Shown here: positions 1 through 12,798 of the stretch, in pieces
Position numbering within the stretch: the stretch's first letter is position 1
How the letters are laid out: every line of letters begins with the position of its first letter
Assembly (NCBI GenBank): GCA_021234155.1
Contig: JAJEKV010000054.1
Span: 4,263,962-4,327,961 of the forward strand
Direction: 5' to 3'
DNA: 64,000 bases
Source of the DNA: Isoetes taiwanensis
Lineage: Eukaryota; Streptophyta; Lycopodiopsida; Isoetales; Isoetaceae
Program-made: the position numbers and the translations under genes
Notes under the pieces: model-generated
Database searches by the model: none
Seen by the model: the letters and a program-made list of their open reading frames with translations, nothing else
Told to the model about the DNA's origin: nothing

Positions 1-105
1 TGCAAAGGACTCTGTATTTCTGGTAATATGTCTTAAATCTTAATTAGCCCTACTCATTTTCATTCTAATCTGCAAATAAATATGTAAGTTATTAATTCCC
101 TGCAG

Positions 106-535
106 ACAGGAGGGCCATCACATGATGTGCTTCTAGGCACTGAGAGAGATGCATTAATGACAAACTTCAATCAAGCTATCTGAGTTATTCCATCACCAAA
201 CTCTACTCTATCACAACTCATAACCAAATTTGGGAACAAGGGTTTATCTTCAGAATATGTTAGCTCTTTCTGGATCACACACCATTGGCAGATTCCGCTG
301 TGCAAATGTTCTTCCTAGGCTCTACAATTTCCAAAAACTTGAAAACCTGATCCACATACGGACCCTAACCTTGATTCAACTTCAAGCCACTGTGTCCTCA
401 AAATGGAGATGGGAATGTCCTTTGCTCCTCTAGATGTTGCCACCCTCTCATAATTGACAATAACTACTACAGGAACTTAGGGCTTGTTGATTTCGGACCA
501 AGTATTGGGCGCGGCTTACGTGATTCACGATGCAA
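106..535 (+). pseudogene. Class III peroxidase exon remnant
   Basis: Translating from just after a 3' splice-like site (CCCTGCAG ending at 105) gives the plant secretory peroxidase run GGPSHDVLLG, then IPSPNSTLSQLITKF, then after a frameshift near 245 ALSGSHTIGR, the proximal heme-histidine motif. Further shifts give FAPLDVAT, DNNYYRNL and LLISDQVL, all in family order. The family oxidises phenolics with H2O2 in the apoplast and normally has about 320 residues; only the C-terminal half is seen. A stop at 181-183 and at least three frame changes make this a dead exon. No other peroxidase exon is visible upstream, where the window begins inside intron-like sequence. Confidence 0.8.
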
Positions 536-2350
536 CAAATATCCATGTATGTCGATGGAGAGGGTAGCTTCTTGAAGCCCTTTGGCAGGCACCCAAGGTG
601 AGATGAGGCCACGATTGCCCCCTTGTCAATAGTAAGAGCTCTTTAGAAGTTGTTACGATTGTTTATCTACTTTTTGTGTTGTATTAGCTCATCTACATTT
701 AGCAAAAGTAATTCAACATTCAATAGATAGTTAATTGCTTCGCATCCACGAACATAGTAGTTCCCTCCATTGTCTTGGCTCACTTGGAATGGGGGCATGC
801 GGTCTATATATCTTGGGGAAAAGGCCCATCACGAAAAGCTTCCATGGGGAAAAGGTTATACGTATTGGTGTTAATGCGGTCCATTTGCTGATCATAATTT
901 CTTGATAGCATGATCCTCTAGCATGGGCTGCATGGCCTTGATATTATTCTGAGATACACACCAGGTTTTTGGTTATAAGGAATGCTTGAACATTGTGCTC
1001 AAAGTCTTTAAGCTATTAATGTTAAGGTTACTCTGTCATAATGTCTTCAAACATCTACTAATGACCCATTTCTATAGGCTCATTGGATGTTCTTCTAATA
1101 TTTTAGCACCATGTTTTGTGTAGATGAAGTATCAAGCTCGATTTATTCCCTACAAGGGAAAAGTGATTGGGGATCGTTTGTATATAACTGCGGTACAGTT
1201 AATCTACTTGCCTCTTCTCTTAATATTAATTTGAAATTATAGCGTTTAGTTGTCTAGATTATGATATAGGGGTCCTGCATACACCTCATGTCTCTCTTGG
1301 AATGAGCTGTAGTTTTGTCTCTGAAAAACTATGGGTGGAATCGGTGATATGCCTTTGAAGCTACTTTTCTGAGAATCGATTCGAATTTGACACGTTATAA
1401 GTGGGATCCTTGAAAGTCAGAGGTCTCTAGGAGACACTTATGTTGCAAAGGCGACATATCCCTGATTTAACATATGATTGATCTCTATAGTCACTATTTT
1501 GACCTAATCCCCATTGTTGTTTAAGAAGTATGAATGGCTGTCGCATTCTTATTTTCTTTAGATTTTAAATCTGTCATTGTGTCACAACATTGTGTATGCG
1601 TGCATCCAATGTCATATGGATTTTATATTCCATATTTTTTTATGCATCTAGTACGTTTGAAGTTATAGGCACCCTACTTACTCTTCTAAAACCTGCTGCA
1701 ACTACAATCAGACTTCCTTGGGCTATAGCTGAAAGAGCCTTGAATGAGTTTGTGTTTCATAGATTTTGTCTGTCAAACTGGTCTCCATCCTGAAAGTTCC
1801 AAATGTAGGATCATGATAAGAGGCAGATCATGTTCATCATAGAAGCATTTGTTGTGGATTGGAGGCCTGTGAGCTTGGAGGTTATTTTTGGTGATTATGG
1901 TGTGTAGATATTGTTGTCCTATGAGTGTTTTATGTGTGTTTTTATATATTGATCAAGCAAAGAGATGCAACAAATGACAAAATCGGCGGCCGAGAGATAG
2001 ACCACGAGGGGGACGATACTGCGTTGATTTGTGCGAACAAAAGAAAAAACACACACAAAAATAAAAAGAACTTCTGGACCTTGGCGAGGCAAAAGAATAT
2101 GAGCTTTTAACACACATAATATATCTTTTTTCGGTGGTAAGATATCTATGTGTAGAGCTCAAAGGGATTCATCTTCGACTTCTTTATGCGAGAATTTGCT
2201 CTTAACTTCAAATCTTGCTTTCATGATATTTTTACGAGGAGAATGCTAATGCTAATTATATTTGTAACTCCTAAAGCTTCTTTGGATTTATAATGGTTTT
2301 ACGGGGCAGGGCCCAATCTGCAAGGGAGTGCGTCTATTGGATCATGAGCA
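536..2350. other. Intergenic, no gene recognised
   Basis: AT-rich sequence with only short open frames (up to 67 codons) that resemble nothing I recognise. The first part may be decayed continuation of the peroxidase relic. Confidence 0.5.
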
Positions 2351-2440
2351 GGTAACGAGAAGGGTCTTGGCTTTGAAGTTTTTGTTAGGAGGGCCCTTGT
2401 GGATATGTATAGCAAGTGAAGCATCGATGAGAGAGAGTGA
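2351..2440 (+). pseudogene. PPR repeat relic
   Basis: One frame reads GLGFEVFVRRALVDMYSK, stop (2417-2419), SIDERE, stop. This matches the L/S-motif core of PLS-class pentatricopeptide proteins (usually ..VFVGSALVDMYSKCGSIDEAR..). Only about one repeat is visible, with two in-frame stops, so it is a relic of an organellar RNA-binding PPR gene. It may be an old fragment of the family represented intact at 12.8 kb. Confidence 0.5.
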
Positions 2441-5394
2441 GTTTTGCAAACTGGCACAACTATCAAGACCTAGAGTGCAGATGGTCTAGTCCCTCACATT
2501 ATTAGGTAAGATTTAAAGTAATTACATTGTCCGACTAATGTACGTACCACTGGTGGCTTCAGCATATTATTGATGCCACAGTTTGCCACTCTGTTCCCCT
2601 CTTTTCTTCCTTGCTTCTGCTTCCTTCCATTTTTCTTCCTTTTAGTTTATTTGTAGCAAAGACTGGATCTTGCAGGCTAAAGGAGGTGGCATGCTCTTTC
2701 AAAATGGTCATTTCGATTCAAAAACCTTTGCATTGCTAGGGTTCATTATGAAACTATTTTGGGCGATCATGTGCAAGGGCGGAAAAGCAAATCATTTTGC
2801 TTTACCATCTACTCAAGGATGCCTTTCAGGTGGAGTCCGCTTCTTCAGCCCTTGATAGAAGTATCCTTCTAGAGATTTGACTGCCATGACTTCTGGGTTA
2901 CATAATGCACAACTATATTAACAAAACTGTGGAGACATTTATTGCCTCAACAGGAATGACTTGTCCAATAGACTTTGCATATGCTATTGACAAGAGAAAG
3001 TATAAGACTCCATGGCTTAAATTTGGGGCATGGTATTTATTTTCTTTTTATAAAATTAGGTTGCCGTATTGGGAAGTACTTGCAGATTTGTGTAATTGTG
3101 TCATGGAAGGCACACCAGGCAGCTTCCTTCAGAATTGCTATCATCTAATAAAGATTTGTTATTTGGTCTTTTGACCATCCACATATCAAACTAATCGGCA
3201 AGAAATAGGTCAACATGGTATATATGTCGATCTTTGTATAGTTGTCATATTACGTTGGTGATATGTTGTGTTTGCTATGTTATGTTTCTTTGATGCATTA
3301 AAAAATTTTGCACTTGAATTTGCCGCGGGATGAGGCGGACACAATTTGGCAATGAACCAAGATATAAAAATGCTAGTAGACATTTGGATTCAACCTTCAT
3401 AATCATTTAACAATGAACCATGCTTATTAGGATTGCTTTGCATTCTTTGGTATATTGAACAGGAGCATCACCCATGTTCTATTTGCTTTCGGTTTGTTTG
3501 ATTGTTAAGAATATTTTCATCATGTTTTCAATTGGAAAAAAGAATTGATACATCAAGTATTAGATCAACGGATGATCTCACCAAATGTAAATACATTTTG
3601 GTGGAGAATATGTTGTCCAAGCAATCTTTGTACATCTTTTTCCAATCTTTGAATACAAGGATCTGAGTTTTTGCAATCATTTTAGTTTTGTAAATACATG
3701 AATACAAGGATACGATTTTTGCAATCATTTTAGTAGGCATGTAAATCTGAGACGAGTTGATATTCATACTTCTTTACCTCTTTGCAAACTCCGGCTCTCT
3801 GTTTTAAATGACATCTCATGCAATGTAGTAGAGCCTTTTTACCTTTGGTCGGATGCTTGTAATGGTGATGAAGCAGCGGGGAAGGAAGAGGGGCAAGCTA
3901 TAGCTTGTCATTTTAACTCTTATGTATTACCACATAGCGATAGTTAAATGTCCTAAAATTCTTTCTTAGAGACAACCGGAAATTCATTCTTTTATTTTTT
4001 TAAACTAAGCACGGGGAATATTACCGATTGCCCTCCCTTATTAGATTCGTTTTATTTAATTTCTTGTATGTCTTTCTTCCATCTTGCAACGCACTGTGCG
4101 ACAAGTGTGATCTTATGTATTACCATCTCAGACTCAGGCTCGGTGTATTTTCTACATTGTGATCAACATGCATTATAAACATTTAAAGGATATACGAGAT
4201 TTTAATGTCACATGCGGTAAATATTTAAAAGACATACGAGATTGTGACGAAGAAATCACCATGCAGTTTGAGACTATGACTATCATATTGGAACCTAAAC
4301 ACATTTCTAAAGTTTTTGATGTTTCCAAATTCTCTATGTATCTATTGTGGCAATTGTGGAAGACCTTCGTTGTGCATTTTCACACCCTGGTAACCCTAAG
4401 CATGAAGCAAACTTCAACGAAAATAGGGTCTAGAGAGATCTTGAGCATAAAATAAAATATCTACATATCCTTTGCATGCTTCTTCCGCATAAAGTAACCC
4501 GGAGATTTTTTTTGATATAAGTATCTTTTAGCCTTCATTAAAATCTATCTTCCCTTCATCGCCACCACCTCGCCTTTGCCTCGGCATCTAGGCGGCTCTG
4601 CACTAGCCTCCCAAGCGGTAAACACCGGCTCCAACTTCCTTAGGGCTCTAGTCCGCCCGACATCCCCATCAGTTCATATAGTTTTCTTCGTCTTACCTGG
4701 AGCCAATTCCAGCGCATAATTCTGTTATAGAGCCAATTCAATGGCATCCGCTACTTTTGAGACGTGAAATAAAGCCTTGTGCAAAAAAAAATATTGTGTC
4801 TACTTGAGCAAATGTTTCCCTTTATCGGCTTATACGTACTTTGAGTTGTATTATCCTCCCAAAAAAAAAAAAAAGGTCTTATGGGTTTGTGGCATATTCT
4901 AGGTATATGCGATTATATGCGAGAATATGCCAATAATTGCTCCAAACCTATTATCATTTGTAAACTATCACGTGGCCCTTGTTCTTTGGGCAGCCACTCT
5001 GGAAAGCGCTTTAGATTTTGAGTGCGTGATTTAGTAGATAAACCGCTAGCTACTTAGGTGCTTGGTCCTCGCTTTAGATCTTGGGCTGTGATTTAGTGGA
5101 TGAAGAGCGAAATAATACCCAGATTTTTTGGGCTCGAATATGGGAATGCATGCGATTTGAAATCGATAGAATGTCCCAAGAACAAAAGGAAAGAGTTTGC
5201 CTTCAAAACCAAGGCTGCGAGGGGATTTTTGATTCTGACACAAAGTAGGCGATTGAGCGATTGCTTGCCGCGATGATACGAGCCTTTGATCCTGCTCATC
5301 TTATCACGAAAGAACACATTGAAGCTATTTGAGTGATGAGGAGTTTGTCTGGACAATTAATGTAGTGAATGAGATCCTCCGTAAGTAAATTTTT
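2441..5394. other. Intergenic; possible retroposon tail
   Basis: No gene recognised. The 89-codon frame at 2905-3174 and the 98-codon frame at 4159-4455 have no recognisable motif. From about 4557 to 4791 a C-rich tract of different composition ends in AATAAAG (4768) and a short poly(A) (4782-4790), which looks like the 3' end of a LINE or other retroposed copy. Confidence 0.35.
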
Positions 5395-5529
5395 GCCATT
5401 GTATCGTGTGTTTTTGCAATGGAAGTCGTGAGCAAGGGCGATCTCAATAAAAAAATAGTAGAGCGGGTAAAAGCCCGAACACCATATATACTTTAGGTGA
5501 TACTCTTCACCATTCAGTAGTTTCAACAA
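5395..5529 (-). pseudogene. Protein kinase (AGC-like) fragment
   Basis: The minus frame contains YHLK, then FFIEIALAHDF, KNTRYNGKNLL. This follows AGC-type kinase subdomains V-VIb (..YHLK..FYAAEIALAL.. then RDLKPENLL), but the catalytic HRD/RDLKPEN core is corrupted, so it cannot be active. It is one of three short kinase-like pieces packed into 400 bp on both strands, so this is a rearranged relic. Confidence 0.45.
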
Positions 5530-5599
5530 ATGTTTTTGTGCTTATTTTTGTACATACATAGCTGACTAAGCACACATTCATTGTAATATTGAGATATGT

Positions 5600-5671
5600 T
5601 TTCAAACCGTTGCAAACTTATACATTGTGATGGAGTATTTAAATGGAGCTGACCTCTTCTATCATCTCAAG
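5600..5671 (+). pseudogene. Protein kinase hinge-region exon fragment
   Basis: The plus frame reads QTVANLYIVMEYLNGADLF then YHLK, immediately followed by GT at 5672. This is the beta5-hinge-alphaD segment of an AGC-type serine/threonine kinase (..LYLVMEYLNGGDLF..). No upstream ATP-binding exon or downstream catalytic exon is found in the same orientation; the downstream pieces lie on the minus strand. Assignment to a kinase is good, to AGC fair, to a subfamily not possible. Confidence 0.5.
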
Positions 5672-5694
5672 GTACTTTTGACAACTTTTATTGA

Positions 5695-5769
5695 ATGAAA
5701 TAAAAATGATTTGCCATACAAGTCGAGATTCTTGGCAAATTCATGAGCCAATGTGTAGGTGATAAATGT
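5695..5769 (-). pseudogene. Second copy of degraded kinase VIb fragment
   Basis: The minus frame has TLAHEFAKNLDLYGKSFLF, which aligns with ALAHDFHCKNTRYNGKNLL at 5395-5529. The two are diverged direct copies of the same kinase segment about 300 bp apart. Both have lost the catalytic-loop residues. Confidence 0.35.
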
Positions 5770-5849
5770 CTTGTGTTGTAGAAACCAAACATTTTTTGGG
5801 GCATGCCTTTTGAAGGTTGATGCTTCATATATGATCTTCTTGATATATT

Positions 5850-7196
5850 CTAGAATGGGACTGCAAAGAAACCAACAAACCGCCGAGATAGGCTTCTCAT
5901 TCATCGTGATTTTCTACAATGGTGGGCCGATTGGGTAGCGCGCACATGCGAACTACCCACGAAAAATAAAGGGAAAATCAATTATATCATTTGGACCCCA
6001 AAACAAATACAATGCTAATAGATGAGTGGCTGATGTACTGTAGAAAGCTTATCAGGGATTAAAAACCCCGCCCTTTCGGGTTTTGAGGAAAAACCCTAGT
6101 GATAAGCCCGGCAAGGGGCTTAGACAAGCGTAAGGCATAGAATCGCTCCCAAAACCCCGCATGGAGAAGTCGAAGCGGATCTGGCTTCGCCAACCTGTCC
6201 ACGCACATCACCAACACAACAAGCGAGAAAACATACCGGAGAATAGCATCACCCGGTGGTGGAAAAACATGATAAGCGAGAACTTGTACAAAATATAATA
6301 AACAAAGAAGGGGGAGGGTGGGTTCAAAGAGAATAAGAGGAAGCGCCGATGAGTCATGGATGCGAAATCGCCTAAAATAGCGAACTCCCAACCAAAGCGG
6401 GCATGCGCCCACCGCATGCATGCATGACATGCATGCTCGTCCCCATTCTAGAATGGCGATCCGATGGCTTTCCGGATCGATGCGATTCTAGAATGGGACT
6501 CGCAAAAACCAACAAACGCCCGACTACCGAGAGAACTTCACGACAAACTAGGATCGAGGGCGAAGGTCCGCGGGGCCGGCCAAAGTAGGAAAAAGGATAG
6601 CATGAAAGATCGCCAAATTGGCTAAGCGAGGCGGGAAGAAGCCCCTCCCACGCCGGAAACAATTCAAAGAGAATAAGGTGCTTCTTGGAGAGAAGAGGAA
6701 GCGCCGATGAGTCGTGGATCGAGAAATGCGCCTAAAATAGCGAACTCCCAACCAAAGCGGGCATGCGCCCGACGCGCATGCATGCATGACATGCATGCTC
6801 GTCCCATTCTAGAATGGCGATCCGATGGTTCCGGATCGATGCGATTCTAGAATGGGACCGCAAGAAACCAACAAACCGCCGACTACCGGAGAACTTCCCG
6901 ACAAACTAGGATCGAGGACGCAAGGTCACGGGGCGCAGGCCAAAGGCGGAAAAGGATAGCATGAAAGATACGCCAAATTGGCTAAGCGAGGCAGGAAGAA
7001 GCCCCTCCCACGGAAACAATTCAAAGAGAATAAAGATGCTGGCGAGAGAGAGGAAGATGAGTCGTGGATCTTTAAATGCGCTGAAATAGCAAACTCCCAA
7101 CCAAAGCGGGCATCGCGCCCGCCCGCATGCATGCATGACATGCATGCTCGTCCCATTCTAGAATGGCGATCCGATGGCCGGATCGATGCGATCCAT
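5850..7196. repeat. Tandem repeat, ~350-bp unit, about 2.5 copies plus outlier
   Basis: Units begin near 6326, 6666 and 7023, each with CAAAGAGAATAA, then a GATGAGTC..GGAT block, AACTCCCAACCAAAGCGGGC, GCATGCATGACATGCATGC and a TTCTAGAA-centred palindrome (CCATTCTAGAATGG). The first two units repeat a second TTCTAGAATGGGA and GACAAACTAGGATCGAGG; the third stops after the first palindrome. A truncated piece of the unit (TCTAGAATGGGACTGCAAAG) lies at 5850-5890. Open frames on both strands inside the array are by-products of the repeat, with no recognisable domains. GC content is clearly higher than the flanks. Confidence 0.85.
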
Positions 7197-9878
7197 CTTT
7201 GTAGTGCTTAGTTTGTCTTTGTGTATTAAAGGTATTCATTATTTTATTGACTTTATTATTTTGTTCTACCCTTCGTAAAGGATAAAGGCGATGTGGCTTC
7301 GAGAATCATCTTGCTAGGGACGTGGTGGATAGCTACCAGCAAAGGACGGTTCGTTTTAAAAATGTATATTTTTCTGTGTAATATGTACATGATAGAAAAG
7401 TTTGTGCAAATGTTATATTTATTCAAGTTTAATGTTTAGTTAATGCAGATCTGATCTAAAGGTCAAAGATGAGGCTTTGAAACAGATTGGTTATTTCATT
7501 AGGTACTTTATCATGCTTTATAATTTTGGTAACTCTGGAGGGACGATTATCTTCCTCTTTCTAGCGACTCTTAAATTACGCAGGAAAAAATAAAAAATGT
7601 AAATAAATCAATGAAATAGTTAAAAAGTATTCTGGTATATGTGTGCTTGTTCTAAAAGCTAAACTGGAAGAAATTTGACAATAATCCACATGATCACGTA
7701 TTCAAAAAACATATAATCTAAATTTATTGCATAAACACCATATGTATTGTTTCGAAAGTCTAAAATAGGTCAACTTGAAAGTTCCAAAGACAACCTACTC
7801 TTGCTCTATACAACAAAAAAAGTTACATGCACTTCTTATTTTCAAAAACATCACATCATATGATTGAGAACATCTTTCGCATTTACACATGAAGCTATTT
7901 TCATATCATTCCATTCCATGAAATTATGACTTGTCTAAATATACTAATACATAGTTTGCATATCTCTGATGAGTACATACACATGCTCGAGAAATAAAGC
8001 GAAGAAGTAGTGCCTCTAGTTGTTACAAAAAACCAAATGCTATGAAGGACGTTGTGATAACAAAAAATGTGTGGCTAACACAAACATTACATACCCTCTT
8101 TAGTACTCAAAATGAACTGGGTATGCACTTTCATTCCTAGTTCTTTCCGACTCTCCTATACGTTGCCACTCGCCCAACAACATTATAGACAAAGACATAA
8201 AACACGTTCAGACATTTCTAGAACATCCAAGTACTTAATTACATACACAACTCGATCGAGCGAGACTTGTAGATGGGCTTCTAGATGAATGTAGGGGATC
8301 TACAAACTGATTATAAGAACATGGTAGGGGTCTACTTTAATTTAAATATTGAGTCGATATATATGATGGGGGTTTGACGTAGAAATTTTGATTCCACACG
8401 GTTTGATTTAAGCCACTTTACCCACAGAAAACTAAGGGCAACCCTCCGTGCGCAGCACCTTGTTTTATCAAGTTAATGAATTGGTGCTTCTTAGCATGTT
8501 TTAGTTTTTTTTTTCTTCCTATAGATCTGCATAAAGCAGATTATGTTTGCAACTGAAGGTCCTCTTGCGAACTCAGAATATCTGCATGACTATTAACCCG
8601 ACCTTTTCTTTATTTGGATAACGTCTTTATTATAGTCTAAACTCTAAATCTAGAAGGATTGAATTTATCTGTTCAACTTGAGCACATGATTGCCAAGTAT
8701 TACAGTCCCTAAAAGTAAAACCATTTGTTAAAAATGCTTGGTGGCTTTCAAATAATTTTTTTGTTACGTGCTTTTTTTGACAATGGGATAAGGAAGAGCT
8801 CAAGAATGAATTCACATGTGAAGTTAACAATTTTGTTATCATCAACGACCCGCAAAACTGGCTGGCCTTTTTTTTTTTGTTGTGAACATTTTATTCCATT
8901 CATTGTGCATAATGCATGATGAAGTATTTCATTGTTAAGATCAATATAGAAACATGCCCTCAATAGGTCTTAGAGCAGAGTCTTTAAGAGTTAGCATGAC
9001 AAGTAGGCCGATGGCAGGCATTGCCTTCAACAGAGAAAAGGAGCAAAACGAGACCATACATTAATTGGTGTCCTAGCTAGAGGCCTCGAATCTTTCAAGT
9101 AATATCAAAAGCTTTTGATGCATCTTTAAAAATCATGACATAAGGGACTGAAGAGAGATTCATTTCGAGATGGTCTGTTATACAAGCAAGGTTGCAAATA
9201 AAGCGACCAAGAGTAACTATATAGCCTTTTGTTTGCAAAATTTGCTCCAGCATAAAATTAGCCTTTTGTTTCCAAAATCAGTTCCAGTATAAAATTCTAT
9301 ATGTAAGAGCAAGCAAAATAAGAATGAACCTGCTATCTATACCTACACAACAGGAGTTAAGAATGCAATCTGACACAACAAAAATCCAAAGATCAGCAAA
9401 ATAGAAGAAAAGACAGAAAGGAACTTACACTCACGAAATTGCCACTTATTCTCCATGGAGACTAAACTTTTGCAGTAAACCTCTGCAGGAAAAAGCAGAC
9501 CTCGGTTATGGCAGATTTGAATCCCATAGTTGGATTGAAAATTCTATATGTCACCTGGTTACCCAAGATGGAATGCAAATCTGCACTGAAAAAGCTTTGC
9601 ATAATTTTAACATCTTTTAATTCCAAATTGGCTGTAAAGACAAATCTTTAGTTTAGTACAGGAATACAACATTGAATACAGGAAGGAAAAATTAGAAAAT
9701 CAATAGTTCAAAAATACTTTGTACCCTAAATGACTTGCATATGACATAGAAATCAAGGAGTTATTACCAACTCCACCATCAAACAAGGGTTTACCCCTTG
9801 GGGCAACCCGAGAAGAAAGAATAAGAAATTGAATTGATCTGATTTCTAACATTTATGAAGACCAAATGTCTATGGGAG
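7197..9878. other. Intergenic, no gene recognised
   Basis: AT-rich, with only short frames (up to 71 codons) on overlapping strands and no recognisable motif, RNA gene or element end. Confidence 0.5.
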
Positions 9879-9937
9879 AATGCTGCCCTCAAGATGAGTA
9901 TGTGCAATAATGCACATACCCACAAGAGGGCAGCGTT
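9879..9937. repeat. Short hairpin (inverted repeat)
   Basis: Arms AATGCTGCCCTC (9879-9890) and GAGGGCAGCGTT (9926-9937) pair with one mismatch, and inside them GTATGTGCA pairs with TGCACATAC. The result is a compact two-segment stem-loop of 59 bases. Confidence 0.6.
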
Positions 9938-12798
9938 AACCCATGGATGGAGTAGATTATTTCCAATCCTAGCCACCCATCCAAAGATTCAACTACCGGA
10001 TTTGCAGTGGCTGATTATTGCGATAATCTCCAGCTGGAAGATAATCTCATGCTTTCTCATGTTCTTTGGCATCCCTGATTTAAGGCTAGACAAGAAAGAG
10101 ATTTGATAAGTCTCAAGTTAAATAGAGCATGTTCTCTTTTCCTAAAGTAATCAAACCTTATAGAAACAAAGGGTTAGCTATAAAAAACCTTATGTTGTAC
10201 ATGTTCCTTCCCACCTTAGCACAACATTGACGGAAAGCTTACCTCCTGACCATCCTAATTTTTCTATGGTGGCAAGGATAACCTAAAGATTTGTTAATAA
10301 TACATGGTAGTGCTACATTTTTGTTCGCCATAAGTGTCCTCAAGTGCTCTTGCTCTTTTGTATTCTTTAATGCGTCAAGCGTCCCTTGTGTTCAATTTGC
10401 TCGAACATTTGAAATTAGTTTTGCATAGAACCGACAAATTCAGTCTTCTTAGACCTTTTTATTTGCACTCTCCTTATTTGCTCCATGCTTTGAAGATCTT
10501 GTTTCCTTTGACCATAAGTCGAACTATGCATGTTCACATTCACACTCACACTCACACATTGGTAACATTTTAAGTAAGTAGATAGCAACAACGAAATTAA
10601 CCTTTGCAGTATGAGTACTTTGTGGCATATCAGGTCCACACTCAATGGTTGTTCTATATGGGTTTATCTTTTAATATTGAATGTGAGCCGTGGATCTGGA
10701 GCATATGCTCGGTATGATACCCGATCGGTAGCCAACATCTTTTTGGATAAAAAATGGTGTGCCACTTTCTAAGGTCTCGATTGAACACATGGTTGGCGGA
10801 AACCATATTTTATTAAACTTCTCTACAAGACCATTACATCGCATATTTTTATGCTGAACCACAGTAGACTAGATTGCAACAGAGTGGAGACATCATTTGA
10901 GCAAGCAAAGAGGGCGCAATCTAGTGCGCCATGCTCCTCCATTTTGGCAGGGGACGAAACCCTCTATTCTGTTTTACTTCCCTTGCATTTTAGCAAGAGA
11001 ACCAGCCTGCCATCTGAAATAGGGCCGGACACCCGGATGCCTAAACACTAAGCCCTGTAAGAAATAAACACACAAGAAATCCCCCACAAGAAGAAATAAA
11101 CGGACAAAAAAATGAATATGGGACTTGAACCCACTGATCCTTGCACAACAGTGCCCCTGCCTCTACCGAAGTCGATATGAGAGAACTGCAGCTCCGCTTG
11201 CAACTGGCATATCCGGCATGTCCATAGCCGGGAGGTGTGCTCCTGCCCGCTGCCCTGCCGCCTCCACGTGCTTTTCAAATTCGAGCCACTGGCATATCGA
11301 CACGCAGGAGCTTCCCAAAACAGGCTCCAAATTTCTTTTCTTACACCATTGAGTTCACTTAAAAAAACATGACACAAAGACAACACTGAAATAGAAACTT
11401 GCCCCTCACAACAAAGAAGCAGATCAAACATGCACAAACATACCATTTTCAATACAATACAATACCAGAATCATAGTTTCCACCATTGCGAGAATACCCT
11501 CCCCAATACGAAACGGATTGGGTAAACTTAATATCAGGTCCACAGTCAACAACTTCTTCAAAGGAATAAGAGAAACGCCTGCAAAATGGATCAAATTTCT
11601 AAGGAGCACATTCCTTCAAGGCTTGAAGCAGTCTGAAAAGATTTGATGAGTTGTATTAGACAAGTTCCGATTTATAAATGGGTCGCAAGTACCTTCATGA
11701 TTTTTATTTGCTAATTCTAAAATTAGACGACTTTAGAATGGAATCTAGCATTGTGAAAGAGAAAAAGAAAGATGTATTCATCATAAAAAAAAGCTGGAAT
11801 AAGTTTTTCAGAAGATAGACATAGTTTCAACTGTTGAAGACATGCTGAGACAACAGCTCCGTTTTGTACGATTCTAATTTACCTGAAATGGTCGCATGTC
11901 AGATCCAACAAACACTTGGCCCGCTAAAGAATCGGAATCAAGGGTTAAATTTGCATGGCAGCCCTTCCATTCTTTTGAAGGGCACTTCAAAAACTTGCCT
12001 TTCGGTTTGAATGGCAGTTTTTAACGTTGCCATTCTGTTGCATAGTAGATTTTTTGGCTGCCATTCAATACAATAAATTAACAAATTAACCAGAAACTCA
12101 ATAACCAAACCATGAATTTGCTTTATCGAATATAATACTCAATGACTCCAAATCGTACTTCCAAATCTCAGAGACTTCCAATCCAAATCGTACTTCTATT
12201 CTTCTGCTGCTTTTGCTTCAGCAGATCGGCTGCCACAACTAATCGAGACCACTGTAATGACTGTATCTATATGGGTGGGCGGGAGTCGGGAGGAAGGATC
12301 AAGAAAAAGGGCAGGTCCATCACCGCCGATCAAGTTTGAAAAATGGGGAAATTTTTAATTTTGCATTCAACAATGGTGGTTGCCAACTTTTTCTCAAATC
12401 GTGCACCACTACTAAATTCCAAGCCAACAAACCAAAAATCTTTTCAATACATAGTTAGTTAGATACTACATTGTATTGTATAGACATTATACATACACGA
12501 TATGACAATGACATATGATATTTGCATTGTATAAAATTAGAAATTTTTAAAAATGAGAGCCATTCTGTTGAATGGCTACATTATTTTCTGCATTTCGATT
12601 TGAATGGCATTTTTTTATGTTGCCGTTCTTTTGCATGGCTATAAAACGAAGTGTCGTTCTCTGCATGGCTCGCTTTTCTGGAACTAGACAAAAGGTTTTG
12701 GTTGTGTGCAAGGCTATATACTCAGTTTTATGCTCAGTTTCAAATCTGTTATGTTTTATGGATATATCTAGTAGCCCCTAGTTAGAAATGTCTGCAAA
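9938..12798. other. Intergenic, with a diverged direct repeat before the PPR ORF
   Basis: No gene recognised. A short (CACATT/CACACT)n tract lies near 10530-10560. A diverged direct repeat of roughly 80 bp (key words TTTGAATGGCA, GTTGCCATTCTGTTGCAT) occurs at about 11990-12050 and 12595-12645, shortly upstream of the PPR ORF. CTATAAAAC near 12640 could serve as a TATA box for it, but this is weak evidence. Confidence 0.4.
11105..11185 (-). repeat. tRNA-like / SINE-type pol III box relic
   Basis: On the minus strand GGTAGAGGCA (D-loop/A-box-like) is followed by GTGGGTTCAAGTCCCAT (T-arm/B-box) and then a run of T, a pol III-type stop. No complete acceptor stem is seen, so this is a tRNA-derived relic or SINE head rather than a working tRNA gene. 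Confidence 0.3.

Noticed and set aside
6059-7145. Several 70-120 codon minus-strand frames with repeated MHVMHACG and PLWLGVRYFRR peptides, as if a repeated protein family
   Set aside because: They are translations of the tandem DNA repeat in shifting frames. They have no recognisable domain, and the repeat indels change frame between units.
10520-10562. A CRISPR-like short repeat run (CACATT/CACACT)
   Set aside because: It is a simple microsatellite in a plant nuclear sequence, with no spacers.
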